A stretch of 64,000 bases of DNA from assembly GCA_963747755.1 (NCBI GenBank), contig CAVVGK010000016.1, positions 62,001-126,000 on the forward strand, read 5' to 3'. The translations under genes were made by a program, and so were the position numbers. This document shows positions 36,012-44,182 of the stretch, piece by piece. The stretch is from DATFVA01 sp963747755. GTDB taxonomy: Bacteria > Bacteroidota > Ignavibacteria > Ignavibacteriales > Ignavibacteriaceae. Under the pieces are notes generated by a model that searched no databases, had not been told where the DNA came from, and saw only the letters and a list, made by a program, of their open reading frames with translations. Within the stretch, counting starts at the first letter, position 1. The number at the start of each line of letters is the position of its first letter.

Positions 36012-37961
36012 TTATTTCTTATTTTTATTTTTCTCTTCTTCTTCATCGACCACTTCGTAGGAAGCATCCTGTACGTTTTCCTTACCTTCCTCTGTAGTGC
36101 CTCCCTGCTGCTGTCCGCCCGGAGCTCCCTGACCAGGAGCACCCTGATCCTGTGGTCCGCCCGTCTGACTGTACAACTGTGAAGCGATCTCGTTCCAGGT
36201 TTTGCTTAGTGAATCTGTAGCAGATTTCATCTGATCAGTATTATTTGAAGCGATAGCCTCTTCAACTTTTTTAATCTCAGCTTCGAGTCTTGATTTATTA
36301 TCAGGAGTAATCTTATCCTTCATCTCATCAATTTGCTTCTTCGTCTGGAAAACTAGGCTATCTGCCTGGTTCTTAACTTCAACAGCTTCTTTCTTTTTCT
36401 TATCCTCAGCAGCATGCTCTTTTGCATCATTCTTCATCTTTTCGATCTCTTCCTGATTCAATCCGCTTGAAGAAGTTATTCTGATACTTTGCTCTTTACC
36501 TGAGGCCTTATCTTTTGCGTTAACGTGCAGAATACCATTGGCATCTATGTCAAATGTTACCTCAACCTGCGGCACACCGCGCGGTGCCGGAGGAATACCG
36601 TCAAGATGGAATCTTCCAAGCGAGCGGCTGTCAGCAGCCATTTGTCTCTCACCCTGCAGTACATTTATTTCCACTGAAGGCTGGTTATCAGATGCTGTAG
36701 AGAAAATCTCGCTTTTCTTAGTAGGGATTGTAGTATTCGCATCAATAAGTTTTGTAAATACACCTCCGAGAGTTTCAATTCCAAGTGAAAGCGGAGTAAC
36801 ATCCAGAAGCAGAACGTCCTTAACGTCACCGGCAAGTACGCCGCCCTGAATCGCTGCACCGATCGCTACTACTTCATCAGGATTAACGCCCTTGTGAGGT
36901 TCACGGTTAAAGAGTTTCTTAACCAGTTCCTGAACCATCGGGATTCTTGTAGAGCCACCGACAAGTATAACCTCATTAACCTGGTCAGGGGTTACTCCGG
37001 CATCCTTCATTGCCTTTTCGCAGGGAGTTTTTGTTCTCTGAACCAGATCATCGATAAGCTGTTCAAATTTCGATCTTGAAAGATTAATATTTAAGTGCTT
37101 TGGACCTTCCTGGGTTGCAGTAATGAAAGGAAGGTTAACATCTGTTGATGAGGATGAAGATAACTCGATCTTAGCCTTTTCAGCTGCTTCTTTTAACCTC
37201 TGCAGAGCCATCGGATCTTTTCTTAAGTCTATTCCTTCCTGTTTCTTAAATTCATCTGCAAGGAAATCTATAATTCTCTGATCAAAATCATCACCTCCAA
37301 GGTGACCGTCACCGTTAGACGATTTTACTTCAAACACACCTTCGCCCAGCTGCAGGATCGAAATATCGAATGTACCGCCGCCAAGATCATACACAGCTAC
37401 CATATGGTCGGATGTCTTTTTATCAAGTCCGTATGCCAGTGCTGCAGCCGTAGGTTCATTAATTATTCTTCTTACCTGAAGACCAGCAATTTCACCTGCA
37501 TCCTTAGTAGCCTGGCGCTGCGAATCATTAAAGTAAGCAGGAACGGTTATAACCGCCTCGGTTACTTCCTGTCCCAGGTACTCTTCTGCAGTTTTCTTCA
37601 TCTTCTGCAATATCATCGCACTTATTTCAGGCGGAGAATAAACCCTGTCGCCTATTTTTACACGGGCAGTATTATTATCACCTGACATAACTTCATAAGG
37701 GACTTTTCCTTTTTCATCAGTTACTTCATCTATCTTCCTTCCCATAAATCTTTTAATAGAGAAGACAGTATGTTTTGGATTTGTAATCGACTGCCTTTTA
37801 GCCGGCTGTCCGACCAACCTTTCACCTGATTTAGTGAACGCAACAACTGAAGGAGTTGTACGCCCTCCTTCCGAATTCGGAATTACCACCGGATCATTAC
37901 CTTCCATAACTGCTACGCAGGAATTTGTAGTTCCTAAATCTATTCCTATTATCTTACCCAT
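36012..37961 (-). CDS. dnaK: Molecular chaperone DnaK (Hsp70)
   Basis: 649 residues, the usual length. Nucleotide-binding domain with IGIDLGTTNSCVAVMEG, VYDLGGGTFDISIL, and VGGSTRIPMVQELV; linker DVLLLDVTPLSLGIETLGG; substrate-binding domain and a helical lid with a low-complexity G/Q-rich tail ending EEEEKNKNKK. It refolds proteins with DnaJ/GrpE (not in the window) and the flanking Hsp20s. No CIRCE repeat was found upstream. Confidence 0.98.
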   Translation of the reverse strand: MGKIIGIDLGTTNSCVAVMEGNDPVVIPNSEGGRTTPSVVAFTKSGERLVGQPAKRQSITNPKHTVFSIKRFMGRKIDEVTDEKGKVPYEVMSGDNNTARVKIGDRVYSPPEISAMILQKMKKTAEEYLGQEVTEAVITVPAYFNDSQRQATKDAGEIAGLQVRRIINEPTAAALAYGLDKKTSDHMVAVYDLGGGTFDISILQLGEGVFEVKSSNGDGHLGGDDFDQRIIDFLADEFKKQEGIDLRKDPMALQRLKEAAEKAKIELSSSSSTDVNLPFITATQEGPKHLNINLSRSKFEQLIDDLVQRTKTPCEKAMKDAGVTPDQVNEVILVGGSTRIPMVQELVKKLFNREPHKGVNPDEVVAIGAAIQGGVLAGDVKDVLLLDVTPLSLGIETLGGVFTKLIDANTTIPTKKSEIFSTASDNQPSVEINVLQGERQMAADSRSLGRFHLDGIPPAPRGVPQVEVTFDIDANGILHVNAKDKASGKEQSIRITSSSGLNQEEIEKMKNDAKEHAAEDKKKKEAVEVKNQADSLVFQTKKQIDEMKDKITPDNKSRLEAEIKKVEEAIASNNTDQMKSATDSLSKTWNEIASQLYSQTGGPQDQGAPGQGAPGGQQQGGTTEEGKENVQDASYEVVDEEEEKNKNKK

Positions 37962-38032
37962 TCTAAAACTCCTTCCTGATTTGTGTTGATGACTGAGATT
38001 TCGTCATACTCTTTACTTGTTTGGATATTATT

Positions 38033-38468
38033 TTATTTGATATCAATATTTCGTTCTTTCGTGGTCTTAACTTCACGTTTTCCTATTTTTATATTCAAAA
38101 CACCGTTTTCAAACTGAGCTTCTATATTATCGGGATTTATATCCTCAGGAAGTGAAAAACTCCTTGAAAAATCTCCGAAAATAATTTCATTCCTGTAATA
38201 CTGGATATTCTCATCTTTTTCGTTCTCCCTCTTCTTAGTTCCGCTGATTGTAAGAATGTTATCCTGCAGGGATATTTTCATCTCATCCTTTTTAATTCCC
38301 GGAATTTCAGCCTCAATAAAAATATTCTGGTCATCGGCATAAATATCCACCCTGGGACTAAACGAGAATTCCCATGTCAATATTAGCGGGAAATTCACCG
38401 AAAAACTTATGCAGTCTGTTGTTCAGATTGTCTAATTCTCTTAATGGCTCAAATTTTACGAATGTCAT
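38033..38468 (-). pseudogene. Hsp20 small heat-shock gene with one-base frameshift
   Basis: Translation from ATG 38468 (TAGGAGAATATAACA upstream, a good ribosome site) gives MTFVKFEPLRELDNLNNRLHKF... and stops after 36 codons at GTTTAG. In the next frame, the protein continues EFSFSPRVDIYADDQNIFIEAEIPGIKKDEM to the normal alpha-crystallin end (ERNIDIK). The total of 436 bases is one more than a multiple of three, so dropping one G from a GGG run (ATGGGAATTC) restores one reading frame of about 144 residues. A separate GTG-start reading (38398) lacks a ribosome site. Either a real mutation or an assembly error. First gene of the chaperone cluster. Confidence 0.7.
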
Positions 38469-38511
38469 TGTTATATTCTCCTATAATGTCTATTAAACCT
38501 GTAGTTGTTTA

Positions 38512-38527
38512 TTCAATCCATGTGCCA
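38512..38527 (-). promoter_or_regulatory. Sigma-54-like promoter of the hsp20-dnaK cluster
   Basis: TGGCACATGGATTGAA on the minus strand matches TGGCAC-N5-TTGC except that the -12 GC reads GA. It lies 44 bases upstream of the hsp20 ATG. Weakened by the missing C. Confidence 0.35.
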
Positions 38528-38604
38528 TTATGTTTTTTACACATAAGTTCTTTAATAACAAGAGGTTAGCATTCACCTTCCGAAACTAGGCAAGTGCGGC
38601 TATA

Positions 38605-38632
38605 TGGCAGAGAGTATGCCGTTTTGTCATAC
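38605..38632 (+). promoter_or_regulatory. Sigma-54-like box overlapping a GTATG...CATAC palindrome
   Basis: TGGCAGAGAGTATGCC has GG (38606) and GC (38618) 12 bases apart, the sigma-54 spacing. Its right half is the left arm of GTATGCCGTTTTGTCATAC (38614-38632), which differs from the palindrome at 25364 at only two positions. It points towards birA at 38732. Confidence 0.4.
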
Positions 38633-38731
38633 TGAAAATGAAAGTGACAATAAATGTGTCATATTTAATAAAATCTTAATTTCTGGAAATATTTTTTTAT
38701 TTTAGCTGAGCATTTAACTGAAGGAAATAAA

Positions 38732-39505
38732 TTGTTCGATCTGGAGTTTTTTGATATTAAGCTGGACACTGAAGTAATAGGAAGACACTTCATTTATGCT
38801 GATGAAGTCGATTCCACTAATAGTACTTTATTAAACAAATCCAACAAATATGATAAAGATGGCACCGTAGTCTTAAGTGAAAAACAGAATGAAGGCCGCG
38901 GGAGGAAAGATAATGTCTGGTACAGCAACAAAGGGATGAATCTGACCTTCTCTATCCTCCTGAAGGACAGGGATTTTTCAGGCCGAAGGATAAACCTTAT
39001 AAATTTTGCTTCTTCGCTCGCAGTAGCATTAGCTATTGAAAACCTTTACCAGCTTAAGATTGCACTCAAATGGCCAAATGATGTCTTAATAAACGGGAAA
39101 AAGACTGCCGGTATACTGATTGAATCTACCTCAGCCGGGAAAAAAATAGAGAGAGTTGTTACAGGAATCGGGATAAATGTTAACCAGACATCATTTCAGG
39201 GAATTTTTAAAATCCCTCCGACTTCGATCAAAGAGGAATCAGGAAATACTATTGAACGAGAGATTCTGCTTGCAGAGGTTCTGAATATTTTAGAGGAAAT
39301 TCTTCAGTGGATTGATGATAAACCTGATGAAATCTTGAAGGACTGGAAGGCCAGGTGCAGAATGATAGGAGAAAAGATCTCTGTCACCGAGGGCGACCAG
39401 GTGAGATACGGTATTTTTGATGATATTGATGATGAAGGCTTCCTGATACTGAAGACAAGCAGAAAATTAGAAAAGATATACTTCGGAGATGTAAGCATCG
39501 GCTAA
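38732..39505 (+). CDS. birA: Biotin--[acetyl-CoA-carboxylase] ligase (BirA, no DNA-binding domain)
   Basis: 257 residues from TTG 38732, seven bases after AAGGAAA. Biotin-ligase motifs: ADEVDSTNSTLL, EKQNEGRGRKDNVWYS, NLTFSIL, LKWPNDVLINGKKTAGILIES, GIGINVN. The N-terminal helix-turn-helix of E. coli BirA is missing, so it is a pure ligase that biotinylates the carboxyl carrier of acetyl-CoA carboxylase (accD is at 41527). Followed by coaX with 26 bases between. Confidence 0.94.
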   Translation: MFDLEFFDIKLDTEVIGRHFIYADEVDSTNSTLLNKSNKYDKDGTVVLSEKQNEGRGRKDNVWYSNKGMNLTFSILLKDRDFSGRRINLINFASSLAVALAIENLYQLKIALKWPNDVLINGKKTAGILIESTSAGKKIERVVTGIGINVNQTSFQGIFKIPPTSIKEESGNTIEREILLAEVLNILEEILQWIDDKPDEILKDWKARCRMIGEKISVTEGDQVRYGIFDDIDDEGFLILKTSRKLEKIYFGDVSIG

Positions 39506-39531
39506 AATTTTCTCATTTATTTATTAACTCA

Positions 39532-40272
39532 ATGTTCCTTGCCTGCGATATTGGTAATTCGTATATAAAGACTGGTTTATTTGAGAGGGATGAACTATCG
39601 AATCCGTTTTCTTTCCAAAATCCTAATCAACTGAGGAAAATCATTGCTGAAAACGAGATTTCTGCTGCTGGTATTTCGTCAGTTGTACCGGTTAAAACGG
39701 ATCTGATTCTAAGCCTACTTGATTCAATCTCAATCCCTGTTCATCTGATTTCACACAGCTCAGCTTTCAACCTGAAGATAAATTATAAAACACCTGAAAC
39801 GCTAGGCATTGACAGGCTGTGTTCCGCAGAGGGTGCTTTCTTCCTTAACCACGGTATGAAGGATGATGAAATCCTGCTGTCAATTGATTTGGGTACCGCC
39901 ACGACGATAAATATCACTATGCATCCCGGGGTGTTTTCAGGAGGCGTAATCGCGCCGGGAGTTTCAATGATGGGAGATGCTCTGCACTCCTATACTGCTC
40001 AGCTACCCGAATCAAATTTCGAAGATTACGAAGGAATAATAGGGAATTCAACAAGATCCTCCATCGCAAGCGGACTAATTAATTCCTCGCTTGGAATGGT
40101 TTACAGGATTACTGATTACTTAAGAAATACGTTTCCCGGAAGAAAAATCAAAATCTATCTTACCGGTGGGAATGCCGAGAAGATTATTCCTCATATTGAA
40201 TTTGAATTTATTTATAAGAAAAACCTGGTACTTTACGGCATATGGTCAATCTGCAAATTAAACACCCATTGA
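39532..40272 (+). CDS. coaX: Type III pantothenate kinase
   Basis: 246 residues. MFLACDIGNSYIKTGLF (phosphate-binding loop), ISSVVPVKTDLI, TPETLGIDRLCSAEGA, LSIDLGTATTINI and YLTGGNAEKI are the CoaX set. It phosphorylates pantothenate, the first step of coenzyme A synthesis, insensitive to CoA feedback in this family. panC, an upstream pathway step, is on the opposite strand 390 bp away. Confidence 0.96.
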   Translation: MFLACDIGNSYIKTGLFERDELSNPFSFQNPNQLRKIIAENEISAAGISSVVPVKTDLILSLLDSISIPVHLISHSSAFNLKINYKTPETLGIDRLCSAEGAFFLNHGMKDDEILLSIDLGTATTINITMHPGVFSGGVIAPGVSMMGDALHSYTAQLPESNFEDYEGIIGNSTRSSIASGLINSSLGMVYRITDYLRNTFPGRKIKIYLTGGNAEKIIPHIEFEFIYKKNLVLYGIWSICKLNTH

Positions 40273-40661
40273 AATAAATATCTTGTTCGCACTTCAAGTT
40301 AAGAATTGCACTTTTATTATAAGAAGCAAATTATTATCAGATTATTCACTTCCATTGTTGAGTTCTTCAATAAATCATGCTTCAATATGCCCGTTGAACC
40401 GTGAATACTACGTATAACCCCCAAGGTAAATACGGCATCAATACGGTATATGCCCGGATAAAGCTAAGTTCCGTTTTTATTTTTATATCCAATTTAACCG
40501 AAAGATTGCGCGTTTCAGCTGAATCGAGGCAGGACAAGATTGCTCGAGAACGGCTTGCAACGAGACTGCGCAGAATGAGATTTCGAATCCTGAAAGAAAT
40601 CAAATTCGTTCCGGCAAAGGAAGGTACCATAATTTACAAATGACCTAACCGAGAAATGAGG
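40273..40661. other. Intergenic region between coaX and panC
   Basis: About 390 bp with no recognised gene. Open frames of about 80 codons on both strands (40401-40643 plus, 40382-40630 minus) overlap each other and match nothing I know. TAACC...GGTTA forms a weak stem near 40647-40663 at the panC end. Confidence 0.4.
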
Positions 40662-41519
40662 TTAACGGGCAGCTTTAACTAGGATGTTATCGATGAGGCG
40701 GGTTTTGCCTACTTTACAGGCCATAAGTACGTAATATTTTTTTCCGTGTTCAAGTTTTTTAACCGGACTGAAAGTCAATGCATCTACAATACTGATATAA
40801 TCCAGGTTCGAGGTTGGGATGCGCTCCACTATTTTTTTCATTCCTAATATTATCCTGTTTATGTCCCGTCTTCCCCCCGAAATAACTTTCCTGGCGTACA
40901 TCAAAGAATGATTAAGAACCAGAGCATCCTCTCTTTCTCTCTCTGAGAGATATATGTTCCGTGAGCTCAATGCCAGTCCGTCTTTCTCACGAACGACAGG
41001 AATAACAACAATTTTCACACTAAATTTCAGATCACGTACCATTTTCTGAATTACAAAAGCCTGCTGAGCATCCTTTTGTCCAAAAATTGCAGAATCCGGA
41101 TTTACGATATTAAACAGCATTGCAACTATGGTAGTTACCGCCATAAAATGACCTGGTCTGAATTCACCTTCAAGGATTTGGGTTACGTCTGCAACATTTA
41201 CGTAGCTTTGAAATCCCGGCTGGTAAAGATCGTCAGCCTCAGGAATAAACACATAATCCACTCCTGCCCATTCCAGTAGTTTTTTATCTCTTTTTAGATC
41301 TCTAGGGTATCTTGAAAAATCCTCATTAGGGCCGAACTGGGTGGGATTTACAAAAATAGAAACAACAGTAATATCGGAAATTTTTCTGGAGCGTGAAACA
41401 AGGGAGAGATGACCTTCGTGAAGGAATCCCATAGTTGGAACAAAACCTATAGTTCTCCCTTCACCATGCAGTGCTTTCGAAAGCTGCTGCATTTTATTAA
41501 CGCCTTTTATTACCTTAAT
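40662..41519 (-). CDS. panC: Pantothenate synthetase (pantoate--beta-alanine ligase)
   Basis: The core from ATG 41492 is 276 residues: TIGFVPTMGFLHEGHLSLV (HxGH), VVSIFVNPTQFGPNEDF, YPRD, FRPGHFMAVTTIV, FGQKDAQQ, LALSSRN. It joins pantoate and beta-alanine with ATP. Family members start about nine residues earlier (MKVI...). Here the in-frame upstream codons read ATT-AAG-GTA-ATA (IKVIKGVNK), with GAGG a few bases before ATT 41519 and no ATG, GTG or TTG after the upstream stop. The true start is thus probably the rare ATT; the feature uses that. Seven bases follow the accD stop. Confidence 0.9.
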   Translation of the reverse strand: MKVIKGVNKMQQLSKALHGEGRTIGFVPTMGFLHEGHLSLVSRSRKISDITVVSIFVNPTQFGPNEDFSRYPRDLKRDKKLLEWAGVDYVFIPEADDLYQPGFQSYVNVADVTQILEGEFRPGHFMAVTTIVAMLFNIVNPDSAIFGQKDAQQAFVIQKMVRDLKFSVKIVVIPVVREKDGLALSSRNIYLSEREREDALVLNHSLMYARKVISGGRRDINRIILGMKKIVERIPTSNLDYISIVDALTFSPVKKLEHGKKYYVLMACKVGKTRLIDNILVKAAR

Positions 41520-41526
41520 TATAACC

Positions 41527-42366
41527 TCAACTGAGCAATGTTAAAACGTTATGGATATTCTGCTTCAACTCTTTCCTTGGAGAAACTATATCCACAAATC
41601 CGCGTTCCATAAGGAATTCCGATCTCTGAAACCCCTTCGGAAGATCCTTACCAATAGTTTGTTTTATTACCCTGGGACCGGCAAATCCTATTAATGCCTG
41701 GGGCTCTGCAATATGAATATCACCCAGCATAGCATAACTTGCAGTTGTTCCTCCTGTGGTAGGGTCGGTCATTACAGAAATATATGGTACTTTAGCTTCA
41801 GCCAGGCGCGCAATCCTTGAGCTGGTTTTGGCAAGCTGCATCAATGATAATGCACCTTCCATCATCCTTGCTCCTCCGCTGGAAGAAATAATGATAAGAG
41901 GGATCTTGTTCTTAAGTGCCCTATCGGTGAGTCTGGCAATCTTTTCACCCACAACCGAGCCCATACTACCCCCTATAAACTTAAAGTCCATACATCCGAA
42001 TGCAACATCAATTCCGTCAAGCTTACCGGTACCGGTTTTTACCGCATCATTTAGACCGAGCTTTTTAATTGTTTCAGCAATTCGATCCGAATATTTCTTG
42101 GTATCCTCAAATTCTAGAGGATCTGCGGAGCGCATCTTTTTATCAATCTCTCTAAAACTTCCTTTGTCGAGAAGAATCTGTATATACTCGGTGCTCCCGA
42201 TGCGGAAATGATGGCCGCATTTTATGCAAGTCCACAAATTTGTTTCCAGCTGTTTTTTATGGATGATCTCACCGCAGCTGGGACACTTCTCCCACATACC
42301 ATCAGGCAGATCCTTCTTCTGGGAATCGGGAGAAATATTTTCTTTCGACCGCATAAACCAGGGCAT
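41527..42366 (-). CDS. accD: Acetyl-CoA carboxylase carboxyltransferase subunit beta
   Basis: 279 residues. N-terminal zinc ribbon (CPSCGEIIHKKQLETNLWTCIKCGHHF), then the crotonase-like carboxyltransferase core: LGLNDAVKTGTGKLDGI, GSMGSVVGEKIARL, IISSSGGARMMEGALSLMQ, PTTGGTTASYAMLGDI, GFAGPRVIKQTIG. It shares one base with the DUF1573 gene stop. Works with AccA (not here) in fatty-acid synthesis, and its carrier is charged by the BirA at 38732. Confidence 0.97.
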   Translation of the reverse strand: MPWFMRSKENISPDSQKKDLPDGMWEKCPSCGEIIHKKQLETNLWTCIKCGHHFRIGSTEYIQILLDKGSFREIDKKMRSADPLEFEDTKKYSDRIAETIKKLGLNDAVKTGTGKLDGIDVAFGCMDFKFIGGSMGSVVGEKIARLTDRALKNKIPLIIISSSGGARMMEGALSLMQLAKTSSRIARLAEAKVPYISVMTDPTTGGTTASYAMLGDIHIAEPQALIGFAGPRVIKQTIGKDLPKGFQRSEFLMERGFVDIVSPRKELKQNIHNVLTLLS

Positions 42367-43094
42367 TAATTCGTTCCCTTCTGTACATCAGCGAAGACGG
42401 TCAGTACCATATCAGGATTGGTTGGATCATTAGAATAAATTGTAATGCGTTTACTCTGCTTACCGATACGATGACTAGTATTAAGGGAAACCTTCAAAGT
42501 TCCGGTTTTGCCTGGCTCAATTTTCTCATTTGATACAAGAGCAGCCGTACAGCCGCATGAAGTTTTGATGTCTCTTATCTTAAGTACTGCATTACCCTTA
42601 TTTGTAAAGTTGAAAGTATATTTAACTGTATCACCTTCCTGTACTGTACCAAAGTCATGCTGGGTGTCCTTAAAATACATCATTGGACTATCGACAAGGT
42701 TGCCGGTTTTAGCGCCTGGATCAACTACTACACCTGAAAACTTGAAGCGTATTTCAGATTTCTCAGGATCATTTGTTTTGACGGTTATATACTTGGTCTG
42801 CCTTCCTGAACGTCCTGTTGAATTAAAGTCGACGTTTATATTAGTTGATTCACCAGGGGCCAGATCAGATTTCTCAGGTTTTGCAGCAGTACAACCGCAG
42901 GAAGCTCTTACATCTTCGATTTTAAGAAGATCACCACCCACATTCGAGACAACAAAGTTATATTTTACATGATCACCACGTGGAACTTCGCCCCAATCAT
43001 ATTCCATCTGCTGAGATGCAACTTTGGGAGGGATCATTTGTGCAAAGCTGACTGCGGATAGCAAAAGTACGAATGCAAGAATGTGCTTAATCAT
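42366..43094 (-). CDS. DUF1573 domain-containing secreted protein (two repeats)
   Basis: 242 residues: signal peptide (LAFVLLLSAVSFAQM), then two copies of the DUF1573 immunoglobulin-like domain, each with SCGCTAA (about residues 65-72 and 165-171) and a terminal YxT/S-K-NDPxxxx motif. This family is common in Bacteroidota and Ignavibacteria and is often found near secretion genes; function unknown. Eight-base overlap with tsaB and one with accD, so the operon is tight. Confidence 0.88.
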   Translation of the reverse strand: MIKHILAFVLLLSAVSFAQMIPPKVASQQMEYDWGEVPRGDHVKYNFVVSNVGGDLLKIEDVRASCGCTAAKPEKSDLAPGESTNINVDFNSTGRSGRQTKYITVKTNDPEKSEIRFKFSGVVVDPGAKTGNLVDSPMMYFKDTQHDFGTVQEGDTVKYTFNFTNKGNAVLKIRDIKTSCGCTAALVSNEKIEPGKTGTLKVSLNTSHRIGKQSKRITIYSNDPTNPDMVLTVFADVQKGTN

Positions 43095-43761
43095 TTTTCT
43101 TCACCTTTATTGTAAAATTTTTCAAATAATATGGTTCGATATAATCAATTTCTTTATCGGTTTTTATCTCTCCGTGTTTTAATGCCCATTGTGCCACATA
43201 TAATGGATGTGGAGCAAAAATATCATTCCTGTAATTTGCCTGATTATCATTTTTCTTAACGGCGTTTCCGAATGTAATAGTCTCCCGGGAATTGCTAAGA
43301 AATTCACCATAATCTATAATATCAAGGTTTTCTACAAATATATAATTATTAGCCTTAATTTGAAACTTTGCAAAATACACTTCGTCTGTATTCACCTTAT
43401 TCGCAATGATAAAAACAGTTTTTTCAGGCAAAAAGCGTGAAATCTGCATCGCAAGGGCATCAAAGGTGGGCACTTGAACCAGAGGAAGAGATGACCCGAA
43501 AGCAATTCCTTTAGCAGCCGACATTCCTATCCTTAACCCGGTAAATGATCCGGGACCATTAGACACCGCGACTGCTGCGAGAGAAGAAGTCTTTATGCCC
43601 CCTGTTTGCATAACCGAGTCAATAATTTCAAGCAGCTTTTCCGCATGAATATTTTTATAATTTACTATGGACTGAAAAAATTTGTCATCGCTGAAATAAA
43701 GACAGGCACCACAAAGGCGGGAGGAGGTTTCGACAGCAAGGATTGGGGATGCATTATTCAT
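43087..43761 (-). CDS. tsaB: tRNA threonylcarbamoyladenosine biosynthesis protein TsaB
   Basis: 224 residues with the N-terminal actin-like half (ILAVETSSRLCGACLY) and SNGPGSFTGLRIGMSAAKGIAF typical of TsaB. It binds TsaD and TsaE to make t6A on ANN-decoding tRNAs. Overlaps tsaE by four bases and DUF1573 by eight. Confidence 0.93.
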   Translation of the reverse strand: MNNASPILAVETSSRLCGACLYFSDDKFFQSIVNYKNIHAEKLLEIIDSVMQTGGIKTSSLAAVAVSNGPGSFTGLRIGMSAAKGIAFGSSLPLVQVPTFDALAMQISRFLPEKTVFIIANKVNTDEVYFAKFQIKANNYIFVENLDIIDYGEFLSNSRETITFGNAVKKNDNQANYRNDIFAPHPLYVAQWALKHGEIKTDKEIDYIEPYYLKNFTIKVKKND

Positions 43762-44180
43762 ATTCTTTTAAATTCAAATGTCCTCTGTTGTTCTTCGCCT
43801 GCTGTTATATTGATTTCCCTTCGCTTCCGTGGAAGTATTTCCGGAAAGAGATTTGCCCACTCCACAAAAATGACAGCTTCTTCATCGTTAAGGTAATCCT
43901 CAAAACCGATATCGTATAATTCCTCTAAACGATTTATGCGGTAAAAATCGAAATGGTAAATCTTAGTCTCTCCTTCGTATTCATTCACAAGAGCAAATGT
44001 AGGACTGCTGACGGCCGAAACCTTAAAAAATTTAACAGCCTCGCGAATAAAATACGTCTTACCTGCACCAAGGTTTCCATTCAAAACAACAACATCTCCC
44101 TGAGATAACCGGGCAGCATATTGCCTGGCCAGTTTTTTTGTCTCTTCTTCTGAATTAACAAATACCTGTTTTTCAGCCAC
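43758..44180 (-). CDS. tsaE: tRNA threonylcarbamoyladenosine biosynthesis ATPase TsaE
   Basis: 140 residues. Walker A LNGNLGAGKTYFIRE, the SPTFALVNEYEG switch and IYHFDFYRI motifs mark TsaE. It begins two bases after the porX stop. Confidence 0.95.
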   Translation of the reverse strand: MAEKQVFVNSEEETKKLARQYAARLSQGDVVVLNGNLGAGKTYFIREAVKFFKVSAVSSPTFALVNEYEGETKIYHFDFYRINRLEELYDIGFEDYLNDEEAVIFVEWANLFPEILPRKRREINITAGEEQQRTFEFKRI

Positions 44181-44182
44181 TG

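Noticed and set aside
38033..38398. Independent 121-aa Hsp20 from GTG 38398
   Set aside because: The GTG has no ribosome site and the frame continues a longer gene with a good start at 38468 in another frame.
37962..38731. CIRCE (HrcA) operator near dnaK
   Set aside because: No TTAGCACTC-N9-GAGTGCTAA pair; a single TTAGCATTC half near 38565 has no partner.
40382..40643. Protein-coding frames of about 80 codons on both strands
   Set aside because: They overlap each other on opposite strands, match no family I know, and have no ribosome sites.
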